Assembly (NCBI RefSeq): GCF_012939955.1
Contig: NZ_SPMY01000024.1
Location: forward strand, 16,578 to 80,577
DNA: 64,000 nucleotides
Direction of reading: 5' to 3'
Origin: Candidatus Accumulibacter phosphatis
GTDB lineage: Bacteria; Pseudomonadota; Gammaproteobacteria; Burkholderiales; Rhodocyclaceae
Position numbers and translations under genes: made by a program. The notes beneath the pieces were generated by a model. That model was not told where the DNA came from and ran no database searches. It saw only the letters and a program-made list of their open reading frames with translations. This document shows, piece after piece, positions 26,202 to 34,663 of the stretch (positions within the stretch are counted from its first letter, which is position 1; the number at the start of each line of letters is the position of its first letter).

Positions 26202-27620
26202 TCAGAGAGAATAAGTGGGCAGGATGGCGAGCTGCTGCTCGAGGAAATTGCTGGTGCTGGTCATCCCGGAGATCAAGGTGTCGAGGGCCGTGAATTGCTT
26301 GCGATAGCGCGCTTCGATCCCCTCCAGGCGGTCCACAATCACCTCCGACTGCTTGCCGAGGCTGGCGATCGAGGTCGTGATTCCGGCGCGGCGCGCGGCG
26401 ATCAGGCCGTTGCTGCCGACCAGTCCCTCGGCGGCGTCCTTGAACGCGCTGCCGAAGGCGGCTACCAGGTTGGCGACTGCCGAGAGATCCTTGCTGATCG
26501 CGGCGCTCAGCTTGGTGGAATCGACGCTCAGGGTGCCGTTTTTCTGCAGGCTGACGCCGACGTCCGAGAGGCGCTGGAAGCTGCTGCCGGCAACTGCCGC
26601 CGGGATGTTGCCAAGGACGCTGCGAAAGCTGTTCTGCGCCGTGCGCAGGGTACTGTCGCCGTTCAGTGCGCCGGCTGTCTTGGTTGCCGCATTGTAGGTG
26701 CCGAGACTGCTGGCGGTGCTGCTGAAGTCGTTGAAGGCCTTGACCAGCGCGTTGACGCCGGTAGTCAGGCTGGAGTGGTCCTTGCTGATGGTCAGCGTCG
26801 TGCTCAGCGCCGTCGCCGGTGATTCCGGGCCCTTGAGCAGGTTCAGGGTGATGCCGTCGATGGCCGTGCTGACCTGGTTGCTGACCCCTTCGACGGCAAT
26901 GCCGTTGAGCTTGAACGCCGAGCCCTGCGCCGCCTGCGACTGCACGAAGGTGTCGCTTGGCGCCGGTGCCGCGTCGGGATCGTAGGCCAGGCCGGCGATT
27001 CCCGAGAGCTTGATGAACTGGTTGCTGCCGGCGTCGTTGCTGGTCAGCAGCAGTTGCTTGCCGGCGGTGCCGTTGATCACCAGGGCAGAAACGCCGGCGT
27101 TGGCGCCGTTGATCGCATCGCGGATGGTCTCCGGCGTGGCGCCGTCGGCGATGCTGATGTCGGTGCTCTTGTGCGGGCTGCTGCCGCCGAGGCTGTCGAG
27201 CGACAGGGTCAGCGTGCCGCCGAGCGGCAGCGTATGGCCGGTGCCGGAGAAGGGCGTCGCGGCACCGGTGCCACTGGCGACGCTGTGCTGCCTGGCCAGC
27301 TGGTTGACTTCCAGGCTGTAGCTGCCGGCGACTGCGCTCGAAGAGGTGGTCGCCGCAGCGACCGAATAGTCGCTGAGCGTCGTTGCGAAAACGGTGAATT
27401 TCTGCGTCGCCGTCGTGCCGGTCGCCGGGACCAGGGTTCCCGCAGCGGTCTGCAACGCCGAAATCGTTCCCTGCAGCGAACCGAGCGCCGAAATCTTGGC
27501 CTGGTAGCTTGCTTCCTTCTGCGACAAAGCGGTCAGCGGCCGTTGTTCCAGCGACATCAACTGGCTGATGATGCTGTTTACATCAAGATTCGAGCCCAGG
27601 CCCGGTGAGGAAAGCGCCAT
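26202..27620 (-). CDS. fliD: Flagellar filament cap protein FliD
   Basis: The 472-aa protein has the FliD N-terminal domain (GLGSNLDVNSIISQLMSLEQ, KISALGSLQGTISALQ), a flagellin IN motif region around 150-260 and the C-terminal domain ending in coiled coil (RYRKQFTALDTLISGMTS, FLEQQLAIL). FliD caps the growing filament and helps flagellin fold at the tip. It lies between flaG and fliS in the usual order. Confidence 0.95.
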   Translation of the reverse strand: MALSSPGLGSNLDVNSIISQLMSLEQRPLTALSQKEASYQAKISALGSLQGTISALQTAAGTLVPATGTTATQKFTVFATTLSDYSVAAATTSSSAVAGSYSLEVNQLARQHSVASGTGAATPFSGTGHTLPLGGTLTLSLDSLGGSSPHKSTDISIADGATPETIRDAINGANAGVSALVINGTAGKQLLLTSNDAGSNQFIKLSGIAGLAYDPDAAPAPSDTFVQSQAAQGSAFKLNGIAVEGVSNQVSTAIDGITLNLLKGPESPATALSTTLTISKDHSSLTTGVNALVKAFNDFSSTASSLGTYNAATKTAGALNGDSTLRTAQNSFRSVLGNIPAAVAGSSFQRLSDVGVSLQKNGTLSVDSTKLSAAISKDLSAVANLVAAFGSAFKDAAEGLVGSNGLIAARRAGITTSIASLGKQSEVIVDRLEGIEARYRKQFTALDTLISGMTSTSNFLEQQLAILPTYSL

Positions 27621-27680
27621 GATCTTCTCCTGCCGCTGCTACCGGCATGCTTGCTTGCATGGGGCACGAGCGCGCGTTGT

Positions 27681-28097
27681 TCAGGCCGTCTGCGTGACGA
27701 ACAGCCCTTTGATGCTGTCCAGCGTCTTGGCGATGGCCATCATTTCTTCCGACGGCATCTGGCGGATCACTTCCTTGGTCGAGCGGTCGATGATCTTGAC
27801 CACCAGTTGCCCGCTGTCGTCGTCCACGCTGAACTCGATATTGCTGTTGGTCGGTTTGACGAACTCGCGAACGCTCTGGATGGCGGTCTCGAGCTTCTCG
27901 CTGTCGGGTGGCGCCTGCACCGGCGCCTGCGCCTGCAGGTGCGCTTGTACCTGCTGCAGGGCCTGCGCCTGATTGGCCGGCGCCGCCGCGTTGTTGCCGC
28001 TGGCCGTGGCCCTTGCTTCCCGGGCGGCCGCGCTGATCGCCTGGTGGCCCTGTGGCGCTGGCGAAGAAGCTGAAGAGACTGTGGGTGGGATGTACAT
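27681..28097 (-). CDS. flaG: FlaG family protein
   Basis: The 138-aa protein has an Ala/Gln-rich N-terminal half (QALQQVQAHLQAQAPVQ) and the conserved FlaG C-terminal domain: NSNIEFSVDDDSGQLVVKII, DRSTKEVIRQMPSEEMM and LDSIKGLF. FlaG affects filament length in several flagellated bacteria. It lies between fliC and fliD, 60 bp before the latter. Confidence 0.9.
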   Translation of the reverse strand: MYIPPTVSSASSPAPQGHQAISAAAREARATASGNNAAAPANQAQALQQVQAHLQAQAPVQAPPDSEKLETAIQSVREFVKPTNSNIEFSVDDDSGQLVVKIIDRSTKEVIRQMPSEEMMAIAKTLDSIKGLFVTQTA

Positions 28098-28121
28098 CTC
28101 ACACTCCTTGGTGAAGAGACG

Positions 28122-28156
28122 CCGGGGCGCGACCGCGTGACCGCGGGCGCGCCCCG
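28122..28156 (-). terminator. Hairpin after flagellin gene
   Basis: GGGGCGCG (28124-28131) and CGCGCCCC (28148-28155) form an 8-bp GC stem 28 bp after the fliC stop. There is no clear T-run, so it may only partly terminate or may stabilise the abundant fliC mRNA. Confidence 0.5.
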
Positions 28157-28183
28157 ATGTTACCGCTATTTAAAACCTTTCGC

Positions 28184-29725
28184 TTAGCCGCGCAACAGCG
28201 AGAGCACGTTCTGTGGCAGCGAGTTGGCTTGCGCGAGCATCGCCGTACCGGCCTGCTGCAGGATTTGCGAACGCGTCAGGTTGGCCGTTTCCGCCGCGAA
28301 GTCGGCATCGACGATGCGGCTCCGTGAGGCCGAGAGGTTCTCCGACGTCGTTTGCAGGCTGGAAACCACCGAAGCGAAACGGTTCTGATACGAACCGAGC
28401 GAAACGCGAGCGTTGCTCACCGTGGCCAGGGCGCCGTCGATGGCTGACAGGGCGTTGGTCGCGGAGTTGGCGGTGAGGACACTCACGTTGGCGATGCTGG
28501 AAACCGTTGATGACACCGTAGCGTTCGTGACGCCGCCTCCGGCAGCAAAACCAGCATAGTCAGCGTGCGCGCCGCCCCAGACAATTCCGTCGGTGCTGGT
28601 GCTGTTCAAGGTCACGGTGCCGTGATTGGCTTCGGCTGTCGCAGTTTGGAGGTCACCCGCTTTTGTTCCGACATTGGCGTCTGCGAGACCCGTTTGTGCG
28701 AGAAAGTCGTCTCTGTCACTGTCCGCGGTAGCATCGTCGACTGCTGTGCCGTTCAGGCCAATACTGATATCGCGTCCGTCGGCGGCGGTCAATGTCAGCT
28801 TGCCGTCGGTTGCGTTAGCGGAAGCGGTAACCCCGGTTTGTGTTGCGATGGCGTTGATGGCGGCGGCGATGTTGGCACCTTGGCCAGCACCAGTCGTGCC
28901 GTCGGCAATCGCGCCGACTTTGATGCCATTGATGCTGAAGGTGTTCGCGGCAATTGCGCCAGCGTCTGTATCATCTATTGCTGCTCCTTCGACCTTGTTG
29001 GGATCGGCTGTGGCGGTCACACCCGAGTTGGACGAGATGCCGTTGATCGCCGCAGCGATCGAGAAGGCGCTGGCAGCGCTCTGGCCAGGGCCGCTACCGA
29101 GGGAAGAGGCACCGACCTGGAAGCCGTTCAGCGTCAGGTCGCCAGCGGAGAGTGCGTCGGAAGTTGCCGTGCCTTGCTTGGTAGCCGCAAAACTGGTGCC
29201 GGTGCCGCCGAGGGCCGAGGTGCGCGCGCTGCCGATCGCGGTGATGGTCAGGCGGTCGTTGGTCGTACCGTTGGCGCCGATCTGGAAGTTCTGGGCGACG
29301 AAGGAGCCATCGAGGAGTTTGGTGCCGTTGAAGGAGGAATTCTGTGCGACGCGGTCGATTTCGGCGGCCAGCGACTGGACTTCGAGGTTGAGTGCCTCGC
29401 GGTCGGATGCGGAGTTGGTGGCGTTGCCGGCCTGGACGGCGAGTTCGCGCATCCGCTGCAGGTTGTTGCCGATCTGATCGAGGTCGCCTTCAGCCGTTTG
29501 CGCCAGCGAGATGCCGTCGTTGGCATTGCGTGTCGCCTGGTTGATACCGCGGATCTGGGCGTTCATGCGGTCGGAGATGGCCAAGCCGGCGGCGTCGTCC
29601 TTGGCGCTGTTGATGCGCAGGCCGGACGAGAGGCGTTGCAGGGAAGTCGCCAGTGAGGTCTGCGACATGTTGAGGCTACGCTGTGAGTTGAGCGAGGCGA
29701 CGTTGGTATTGATGACTTGGGGCAT
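28184..29725 (-). CDS. fliC: Flagellin
   Basis: The 513-aa flagellin has conserved D0/D1 ends: MPQVINTNVASLNSQRSLN and LQRLSSGLRINSAKDDAAG at the N-terminus, ANLTRSQILQQAGTAMLAQ and ending LPQNVLSLLRG at the C-terminus. The central region (about 180-400) is variable and contains flagellin IN-type repeats (INGIKVGAIADG, LNGFQVGA). A candidate sigma-28 promoter lies about 110 bp upstream. Only one flagellin gene is in the window. Confidence 0.97.
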   Translation of the reverse strand: MPQVINTNVASLNSQRSLNMSQTSLATSLQRLSSGLRINSAKDDAAGLAISDRMNAQIRGINQATRNANDGISLAQTAEGDLDQIGNNLQRMRELAVQAGNATNSASDREALNLEVQSLAAEIDRVAQNSSFNGTKLLDGSFVAQNFQIGANGTTNDRLTITAIGSARTSALGGTGTSFAATKQGTATSDALSAGDLTLNGFQVGASSLGSGPGQSAASAFSIAAAINGISSNSGVTATADPNKVEGAAIDDTDAGAIAANTFSINGIKVGAIADGTTGAGQGANIAAAINAIATQTGVTASANATDGKLTLTAADGRDISIGLNGTAVDDATADSDRDDFLAQTGLADANVGTKAGDLQTATAEANHGTVTLNSTSTDGIVWGGAHADYAGFAAGGGVTNATVSSTVSSIANVSVLTANSATNALSAIDGALATVSNARVSLGSYQNRFASVVSSLQTTSENLSASRSRIVDADFAAETANLTRSQILQQAGTAMLAQANSLPQNVLSLLRG

Positions 29726-29836
29726 TTTGCTTCTCCTATCACTGTCAATTTGACTTCAGACTTCAGTTGCCGGTGACTGCCTGGCGAGGCTTCTGCCGGT
29801 CGATCCTGTGTGGCGATTTGTTCGCTGACAACTTTA

Positions 29837-29863
29837 CTTACGACGGCCTGCCGGAAAACTTTA
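29837..29863 (-). promoter_or_regulatory. Candidate sigma-28 promoter of fliC
   Basis: On the minus strand TAAAGTTT (29863-29856), 11 bases, then GTCGTAAG (29844-29837). The -35 matches the FliA consensus exactly; the -10 keeps about half of GCCGATAA. It predicts a leader of roughly 105 bases before fliC. Confidence 0.5.
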
Positions 29864-29997
29864 GTAATTTTCTTTGTGCGCGCCGTGTAAGACTTTTAGC
29901 GGCATCCGGGCGGCGAAGTTGAGGGCCGGGAGGCAAGAAATGACCGCCTGCGACAGCTTGGCAGTAAGCCCCGGCGGCCTCGTTCAGCCACCGCTCT

Positions 29998-30132
29998 GCT
30001 CCCCTCCACCCTTGCGGGGGAGGGGGTTGGGGGAGAGGGGGGCTTTCCTGGTCAGGCCTGTTTCGGGAGTGGCGATTGCCACTGGCCCCCTCTCCCCAAC
30101 CCCTCTCCCGCGAGTGGCGAGGGGCGAGGGGC
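29998..30132. repeat. Dispersed C/G-rich repeat pair, copy B
   Basis: This copy matches 23841-23941: CTCCCCTCCACCCT, a long G-rich arm, GGGGGGCTTT, then after about 45 bp the inverted CCCTCTCCCCAACCCCTCTC arm. It lies in the divergent fliC-surE intergenic region. Confidence 0.65.
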
Positions 30133-30211
30133 TATTGGCGCACTGCTTGCTCTTCCGCCGGGCGCGCGAACTGAGTTTTCCGTGTCCGGCGCAGGCGGTT
30201 ATAATTGACGT

Positions 30212-30357
30212 CGGCGTAGTGGTGGTGGTCGGGTCTCGCGGAATGTCGCCGGCAAAGGTTTTCTGCAAAGGCTGCCGGGCGCTGTCCTGTGCGCTCCGGG
30301 CGAGCGACAATCGCCCGCGCCGATTTTGATAAGGCCGGCAGCTTGCCGGTTTTTTTG
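30212..30357 (+). ncRNA. Candidate small RNA upstream of surE
   Basis: An exact TATAAT at 30200-30205 (with a poor -35) would start a transcript near 30212 that ends at a strong intrinsic terminator at 30333-30357, about 145 nt in all. No open frame of interest lies inside. GC-rich inverted segments (GGGCGAGCGACAATCGCCC at 30298-30316) suggest structure. I do not recognise it as 6S, SRP or another known RNA; it could also be a surE leader with an attenuator. Confidence 0.45.
30333..30357 (+). terminator. Rho-independent terminator before surE
   Basis: CCGGCA and TGCCGG pair around GCT, followed by seven T residues (30350-30356). It lies only 29 bp before the surE start codon and on the same strand, so it must end an upstream transcript or attenuate surE. 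Confidence 0.75.
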
Positions 30358-30385
30358 TCCCTTTGCCCGTGTTCGTGGATTGATG

Positions 30386-31129
30386 ATGCGCATCCTGCTC
30401 TGCAATGATGATGGTTACTTCGCACCCGGGATCGAGCACCTGGCACGGGTGCTGTCGGACATCGCGGAGATCACCGTTGTCGCTCCCGAACGCGATCGTA
30501 GCGGGGCGAGCAATTCGCTGACCCTGGATCGGCCCCTGTCGCTGAAGCGTGCCGCCAATGGTTTTTACTACGTCAACGGGACGCCGACCGACTGCGTGCA
30601 TCTGGCGGTCACCGGCATGTTCGACGAATTGCCGGACATGGTGCTTTCGGGCATCAATATTGGCGCCAACATGGGCGACGACACGATCTACTCGGGGACC
30701 GTCGCCGCGGCTACCGAGGGCTTTCTGCTCGGCGTTCCCGCGCTGGCGATTTCGCTGTGCAGCAAGGCGGGGGAGCATTACGCGACCGCCGCAAGGGTGG
30801 CGCTCGATTTGGTGGTCATGCTGCAGAAACAGGCGCTGCGTGAGCCGGTGCTGCTCAACGTCAATGTTCCCGATGTGCCCTACGAGGAATTGCGCGAGAC
30901 CGTTGTTACCCGTCTTGGCAAACGCCACAAGGCGGAGCCGGTGGTGCGCGCGCTGTCGCCACGGCACGAGACCGTTTACTGGGTCGGTGCTGCGGGCGAG
31001 GCGCAGGATGCCGGCGAGGGGACCGATTTCCATGCCGTGCAGAACAAGCAGGTTTCGCTGACTCCGCTGCAGGTCGATCTGACCCACAACGCCCAGCTGG
31101 CGCTGCTGCGTGGCTGGTTGGCAGCATGA
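30386..31129 (+). CDS. surE: 5'/3'-nucleotidase SurE
   Basis: The product from ATG 30386 is 247 aa, beginning [16 protein letters not shown], the metal-binding NDDG signature of SurE. Further motifs are [43 protein letters not shown] and [10 protein letters not shown]. SurE dephosphorylates nucleoside monophosphates and acts in stationary-phase survival. An adjacent in-frame ATG at 30383 is equally possible. It leads surE-pcm-nlpD-rpoS. Confidence 0.95.
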   Translation: MRILLCNDDGYFAPGIEHLARVLSDIAEITVVAPERDRSGASNSLTLDRPLSLKRAANGFYYVNGTPTDCVHLAVTGMFDELPDMVLSGINIGANMGDDTIYSGTVAAATEGFLLGVPALAISLCSKAGEHYATAARVALDLVVMLQKQALREPVLLNVNVPDVPYEELRETVVTRLGKRHKAEPVVRALSPRHETVYWVGAAGEAQDAGEGTDFHAVQNKQVSLTPLQVDLTHNAQLALLRGWLAA

Positions 31130-31785
31130 ATCGCGTCGTTTCCGGAACGGGCATGACTTCGCAGCGCACGCGGGCGCGGATGATCGAGCGCTTGCGCGAG
31201 CAGGGAATCGACGATGAAGAAGTGCTGGCGGCGATCGCCGCCGTACCGCGCCATGTCTTTGTTGAAGAGGCGCTGGCCTCGCGCGCTTACGAGGATACCG
31301 CGCTGCCGCTGGGTTTTGCGCAAACGATCTCGCAGCCTTATGTGGTGGCACGGATGATCGAGGCGCTCTGTGCGGGTGGTCGCCCGCTGGGCAAGACGCT
31401 GGAGATCGGCGCCGGCTGCGGTTATCAGGCGGCGGTGCTGGCGCAGTTGACGGATGAGGTTTTTGCCATCGAGCGCATCGCGCCCTTGCTGGCCAAGGCC
31501 CGGCTCAACCTGCGCGCGATCAAGCAGCTCAAGATTCGCCTGAAGCACGCTGACGGTCGCCTGGGCCTGCCTGAAGCCGCGCCTTTTGACAGCATCATCG
31601 TCGCCGCGGCGGCGGCGCGTGTGCCCGCGGCATTGGTGCAGCAACTCGCGCCCGGCGGGCGGATGATCCTGCCGCTGGGGGTGGCGACGCAGCAGTTGAT
31701 GTTGATCGAAAAGCAGGGCGAGGCGCTTGTCGAAACCCGTCTCGATGCCGTGCGTTTCGTTCCGCTATTGACGGGAATCGAATGA
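31126..31785 (+). CDS. pcm: Protein-L-isoaspartate O-methyltransferase
   Basis: The 219-aa protein carries the PIMT series [44 protein letters not shown] (SAM binding) and [14 protein letters not shown]. It methylates isoaspartyl residues of ageing proteins so that they can be repaired. Its ATG overlaps the surE stop and its end overlaps nlpD, both as ATGA. Confidence 0.95.
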   Translation: MNRVVSGTGMTSQRTRARMIERLREQGIDDEEVLAAIAAVPRHVFVEEALASRAYEDTALPLGFAQTISQPYVVARMIEALCAGGRPLGKTLEIGAGCGYQAAVLAQLTDEVFAIERIAPLLAKARLNLRAIKQLKIRLKHADGRLGLPEAAPFDSIIVAAAAARVPAALVQQLAPGGRMILPLGVATQQLMLIEKQGEALVETRLDAVRFVPLLTGIE

Positions 31786-32642
31786 AGGATAAGGGCTTTT
31801 TCTCTGCTCGTGGGTCCGTACCGGGATGCCCGGGGTGTCTGGCCTTGCTGGCCGTGCTGCTGCTCGCCGGCTGTGCCAGCCAGCCGCCGTCGGCGGTCAG
31901 CGATGGCGCTGCTGTCGCTTCCGGCAAGGACGTCTATGTCGTCAAGAGGGGCGATACCTTGCACTCCATCGCCGCCGCGCTGGGCGTGGATTTCCGCAGC
32001 CTGGTGATCTGGAACAATATCGACAATCCGAATCACATTGTTGTCGGGCAGGGGCTGCGTACGCAGTCGCCGGGATCTTCGTCGGTCGAGCTGCAAAGCC
32101 AGAGCGGCAGCGGCGACACCCTGAAACGTGAGCCGCAGGTGGGCAAGGAAAGCTACTCTGAGCAGACCCTGGCACGGGCTCTTGCACAGGTGCAGCGGAA
32201 GACGCCGGCAGCCACCTCGAAAGCTGCGCCTGCGCCTGCGGCAGACGCCAAGGCGGAGGCTGCTGCGGACAGTGCCAACAGCAACTGGATCTGGCCGGCC
32301 AGCGGCAAGGTGGTCGGTACCTTCAGCGAAGGCGGCGCCAAGGGCATCGATATCGCCGGCGCGGCGGGTGACCCGGTGCTGGCCGTCAGCGACGGCAAGG
32401 TGGTGTATAGCGGCACTGGCTTGCGTGGCTACGGCAAACTGGTGATCGTCAAGCACAGCAGCACTTACCTGACGGCCTACGCGCATAACCAGAAGATTTT
32501 GGTAAAGGAAGACCAGAGCGTCGTCAAGGGGCAGAAGATCGCTGAAATGGGTAATACGGATGCCGACCAGGTGAAGTTGCACTTCGAGGTCCGCAAGCAG
32601 GGCCGGCCGGTCGATCCACTGAAGCATTTACCGGCGCGCTGA
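31782..32642 (+). CDS. nlpD: NlpD-like LysM/M23 lipoprotein
   Basis: The 286-aa protein has a lipoprotein signal with lipobox LLAGC (C31), a LysM peptidoglycan-binding domain ([18 protein letters not shown], about 52-95), an Ala/Lys-rich linker and a C-terminal LytM/M23 domain (about 170-280). The first metal-ligand histidine of active M23 peptidases is replaced ([11 protein letters not shown]), so this is the degenerate type that activates the amidase AmiC at the septum. As in E. coli, it may house promoter sequence for the downstream rpoS. Confidence 0.92.
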   Translation: MKDKGFFSARGSVPGCPGCLALLAVLLLAGCASQPPSAVSDGAAVASGKDVYVVKRGDTLHSIAAALGVDFRSLVIWNNIDNPNHIVVGQGLRTQSPGSSSVELQSQSGSGDTLKREPQVGKESYSEQTLARALAQVQRKTPAATSKAAPAPAADAKAEAAADSANSNWIWPASGKVVGTFSEGGAKGIDIAGAAGDPVLAVSDGKVVYSGTGLRGYGKLVIVKHSSTYLTAYAHNQKILVKEDQSVVKGQKIAEMGNTDADQVKLHFEVRKQGRPVDPLKHLPAR

Positions 32643-32648
32643 TCGCCA

Positions 32649-33626
32649 ATGTCCGGACGCTTCGATTCCGATGCCGACTCTGATCGTGAGGGTCGCCTGG
32701 AGAGTTATCTCGACGAACCGGAGTTTTTAGGCGCTGAGCCGCTCCCGCTCGTCGAGCCGGAGTCCGAAGAGGCTTTGCAGTCGCCCGAAGCCGAACTGCT
32801 CAACGACGTCACCCAGCACTACCTGAACGACATCGGCGCCAAGCCGCTGTTTTCGCCGGCCGAGGAAGCGGCCTGGGCACGACGCGCCCGGGCCGGAGAG
32901 TTTTCGGCGCGGCAGAAGATGATCGAGCACAACCTGCGCCTGGTGGTGAACATCGCCAAGCACTATCTCAACCGTGGTATGCCCCTGCTCGACCTGATCG
33001 AAGAGGGGAATCTCGGGCTGATCCATGCGATAGAAAAATTCGAGCCCGATCGTGGCTTTCGTTTCTCGACCTATGCCACCTGGTGGATCCGGCAAGGCAT
33101 CGCTCGGGCGATCATGAATCAATCGCGGACGATCCGCCTGCCGGTGCACGTGGTCAAGGAAATCAACATCGTGCTGCGCGCTGTTCGCCACCTGGAAGCG
33201 GCGAACGGGCGGGATATCGGCGTCGACCAGATCGCGCATCTGATTGACCGCCCAGTCGAGGACGTGCGCCGCGTGTTGGCCCTCAACGAGCGCATCGCTT
33301 CGCTTGATGCGCCGCTACAGGTCGACCCCAGTCGCACCATCGGCGAGGTGATCGCCGATGACAGCCTGATGGATCCCGACGAACTGTTGCAGTGCAGCGA
33401 GGTGGGTGACCTGCTCGGTACATGGGTGGGGCAACTCGCCGAGAAACAGCAGCAGGTGCTGCAACGCCGCTACGGACTTGACGGTGGCGAGACATCCACC
33501 CTCGAGGAAATCGCCCGCGACCTGAACCTGACTCGCGAACGCGTTCGCCAGATTCAGATCGAAGCGCTCGATCAGCTACGGCGCATCATTCGACGCGGCG
33601 GCGTGACGCGCGACAACCTGCTCTAG
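32649..33626 (+). CDS. rpoS: RNA polymerase sigma factor RpoS
   Basis: The 325-aa sigma-70-family protein has a short acidic N-terminus and regions 1.2 ([18 protein letters not shown]), 2 ([39 protein letters not shown]), 3 and 4 ([19 protein letters not shown]). Length and the preceding surE-pcm-nlpD order identify the stationary-phase/general-stress sigma. Its stop overlaps the convergent mltB stop by two bases. Confidence 0.95.
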   Translation: MSGRFDSDADSDREGRLESYLDEPEFLGAEPLPLVEPESEEALQSPEAELLNDVTQHYLNDIGAKPLFSPAEEAAWARRARAGEFSARQKMIEHNLRLVVNIAKHYLNRGMPLLDLIEEGNLGLIHAIEKFEPDRGFRFSTYATWWIRQGIARAIMNQSRTIRLPVHVVKEINIVLRAVRHLEAANGRDIGVDQIAHLIDRPVEDVRRVLALNERIASLDAPLQVDPSRTIGEVIADDSLMDPDELLQCSEVGDLLGTWVGQLAEKQQQVLQRRYGLDGGETSTLEEIARDLNLTRERVRQIQIEALDQLRRIIRRGGVTRDNLL

Positions 33627-34663
33627 CGCGTCGCTGCCAGCCGGTTGTGGCGCACTTCGCGCACGACTTCTGCCAGCTGGAAAACCGACATCGCGTAGAA
33701 GCTCGAGCGGTTGTAGCGGGTAATCACGTAGAAGTTGTCGAAGCCGAGCCAGTATTGTGTTGGCCGGCCCGGCGTTTCCAGATCGATCAGCGCTGCCGCT
33801 CGCTGGGCGTCGGCGTCGGCTGGGCGGGCCATGAAGACGCCGCGCGCGCTCAGTTCCTGGACCGTCAGCGCAGGCTTGATTCCGGCTGCGATCAGCGCTG
33901 CGGGGTCGCCGTCGACGCGTGCCGGCACGGCCACCGGAGCGCCTTTCTGCCAACCATACTGCTGCAGGTAGCGAGCCACGCTGCCGATGGCGTCGGCGGT
34001 GCTGTGGCGCAGGTCAATACGACCATCGCCATCGAAGTCCACCGCGTAGTTGCGCTGGCTGCTGGGCATGAACTGCGGGATGCCCATGGCGCCGGCGTAG
34101 GAACCCTGGATGGCGAGCGGGTCGTCGCCGTTTTCGCGGCTCAGGAGCAAGAAGTTTTCGAGCTCGCTGCGAAAGAATTCGGCTCGCGGCGGGTAATCGA
34201 AAGCCAGTGAGGCGAGGGCTTCAAGGACGCTGAAACTGCCGGTGTTTTGTCCGTACGAAGTCTCGACGCCGATGATGGCGACGATGATTTCGGCGGGAAC
34301 GCCGTAGATTGCTTCGGCCCGCTGCAGGAGGGCGCCGTTCTCTTCCCAGAAGCGCAGGCCACCCGCTTCGCGCGGGCCGTTGACGAAGCGTTGCCGGTAG
34401 CTTTGCCACGAGCGCTGTTTGCTCGGGCGGGCCGGCGGGCGGATCAGGCGCAACACCGTGGCGTTCGAGTGAATGCTGGCGAACTGGCTGGTCAATGCGC
34501 TGATGTCGAAGCCGTGCTGCTTGTGCATGTCGACGATGAAGGCCTGCACCTCTGCTTGTTCGCTGAAGGCGGCGGACTGCTGGGCGTGGCCGGAAAGTGG
34601 CAGCAGAGTGGTGAGCAGAGCAGCGAGCAGGCGGCAGCGCAGGCCGGTGAGTGTTCTTTTCAA
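33623..34663 (-). CDS. mltB: Membrane-bound lytic murein transglycosylase B
   Basis: The product from TTG 34663 is about 346 aa, with a hydrophobic export signal ([16 protein letters not shown]). The catalytic glutamate is in [13 protein letters not shown], followed by [16 protein letters not shown] and [10 protein letters not shown], the MltB/SltB pattern. It cleaves peptidoglycan to 1,6-anhydromuropeptides. The TTG overlaps the stop of the transglutaminase gene (TTGA). No lipobox cysteine is evident, so it may be soluble periplasmic. Confidence 0.9.
   Translation of the reverse strand: MKRTLTGLRCRLLAALLTTLLPLSGHAQQSAAFSEQAEVQAFIVDMHKQHGFDISALTSQFASIHSNATVLRLIRPPARPSKQRSWQSYRQRFVNGPREAGGLRFWEENGALLQRAEAIYGVPAEIIVAIIGVETSYGQNTGSFSVLEALASLAFDYPPRAEFFRSELENFLLLSRENGDDPLAIQGSYAGAMGIPQFMPSSQRNYAVDFDGDGRIDLRHSTADAIGSVARYLQQYGWQKGAPVAVPARVDGDPAALIAAGIKPALTVQELSARGVFMARPADADAQRAAALIDLETPGRPTQYWLGFDNFYVITRYNRSSFYAMSVFQLAEVVREVRHNRLAATR

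Noticed and set aside
28565..29656. A 363-codon frame antisense to flagellin
   Set aside because: Its Val/Gly/Cys-rich composition is what the complement of a flagellin gene gives; no start signal or domain is present.
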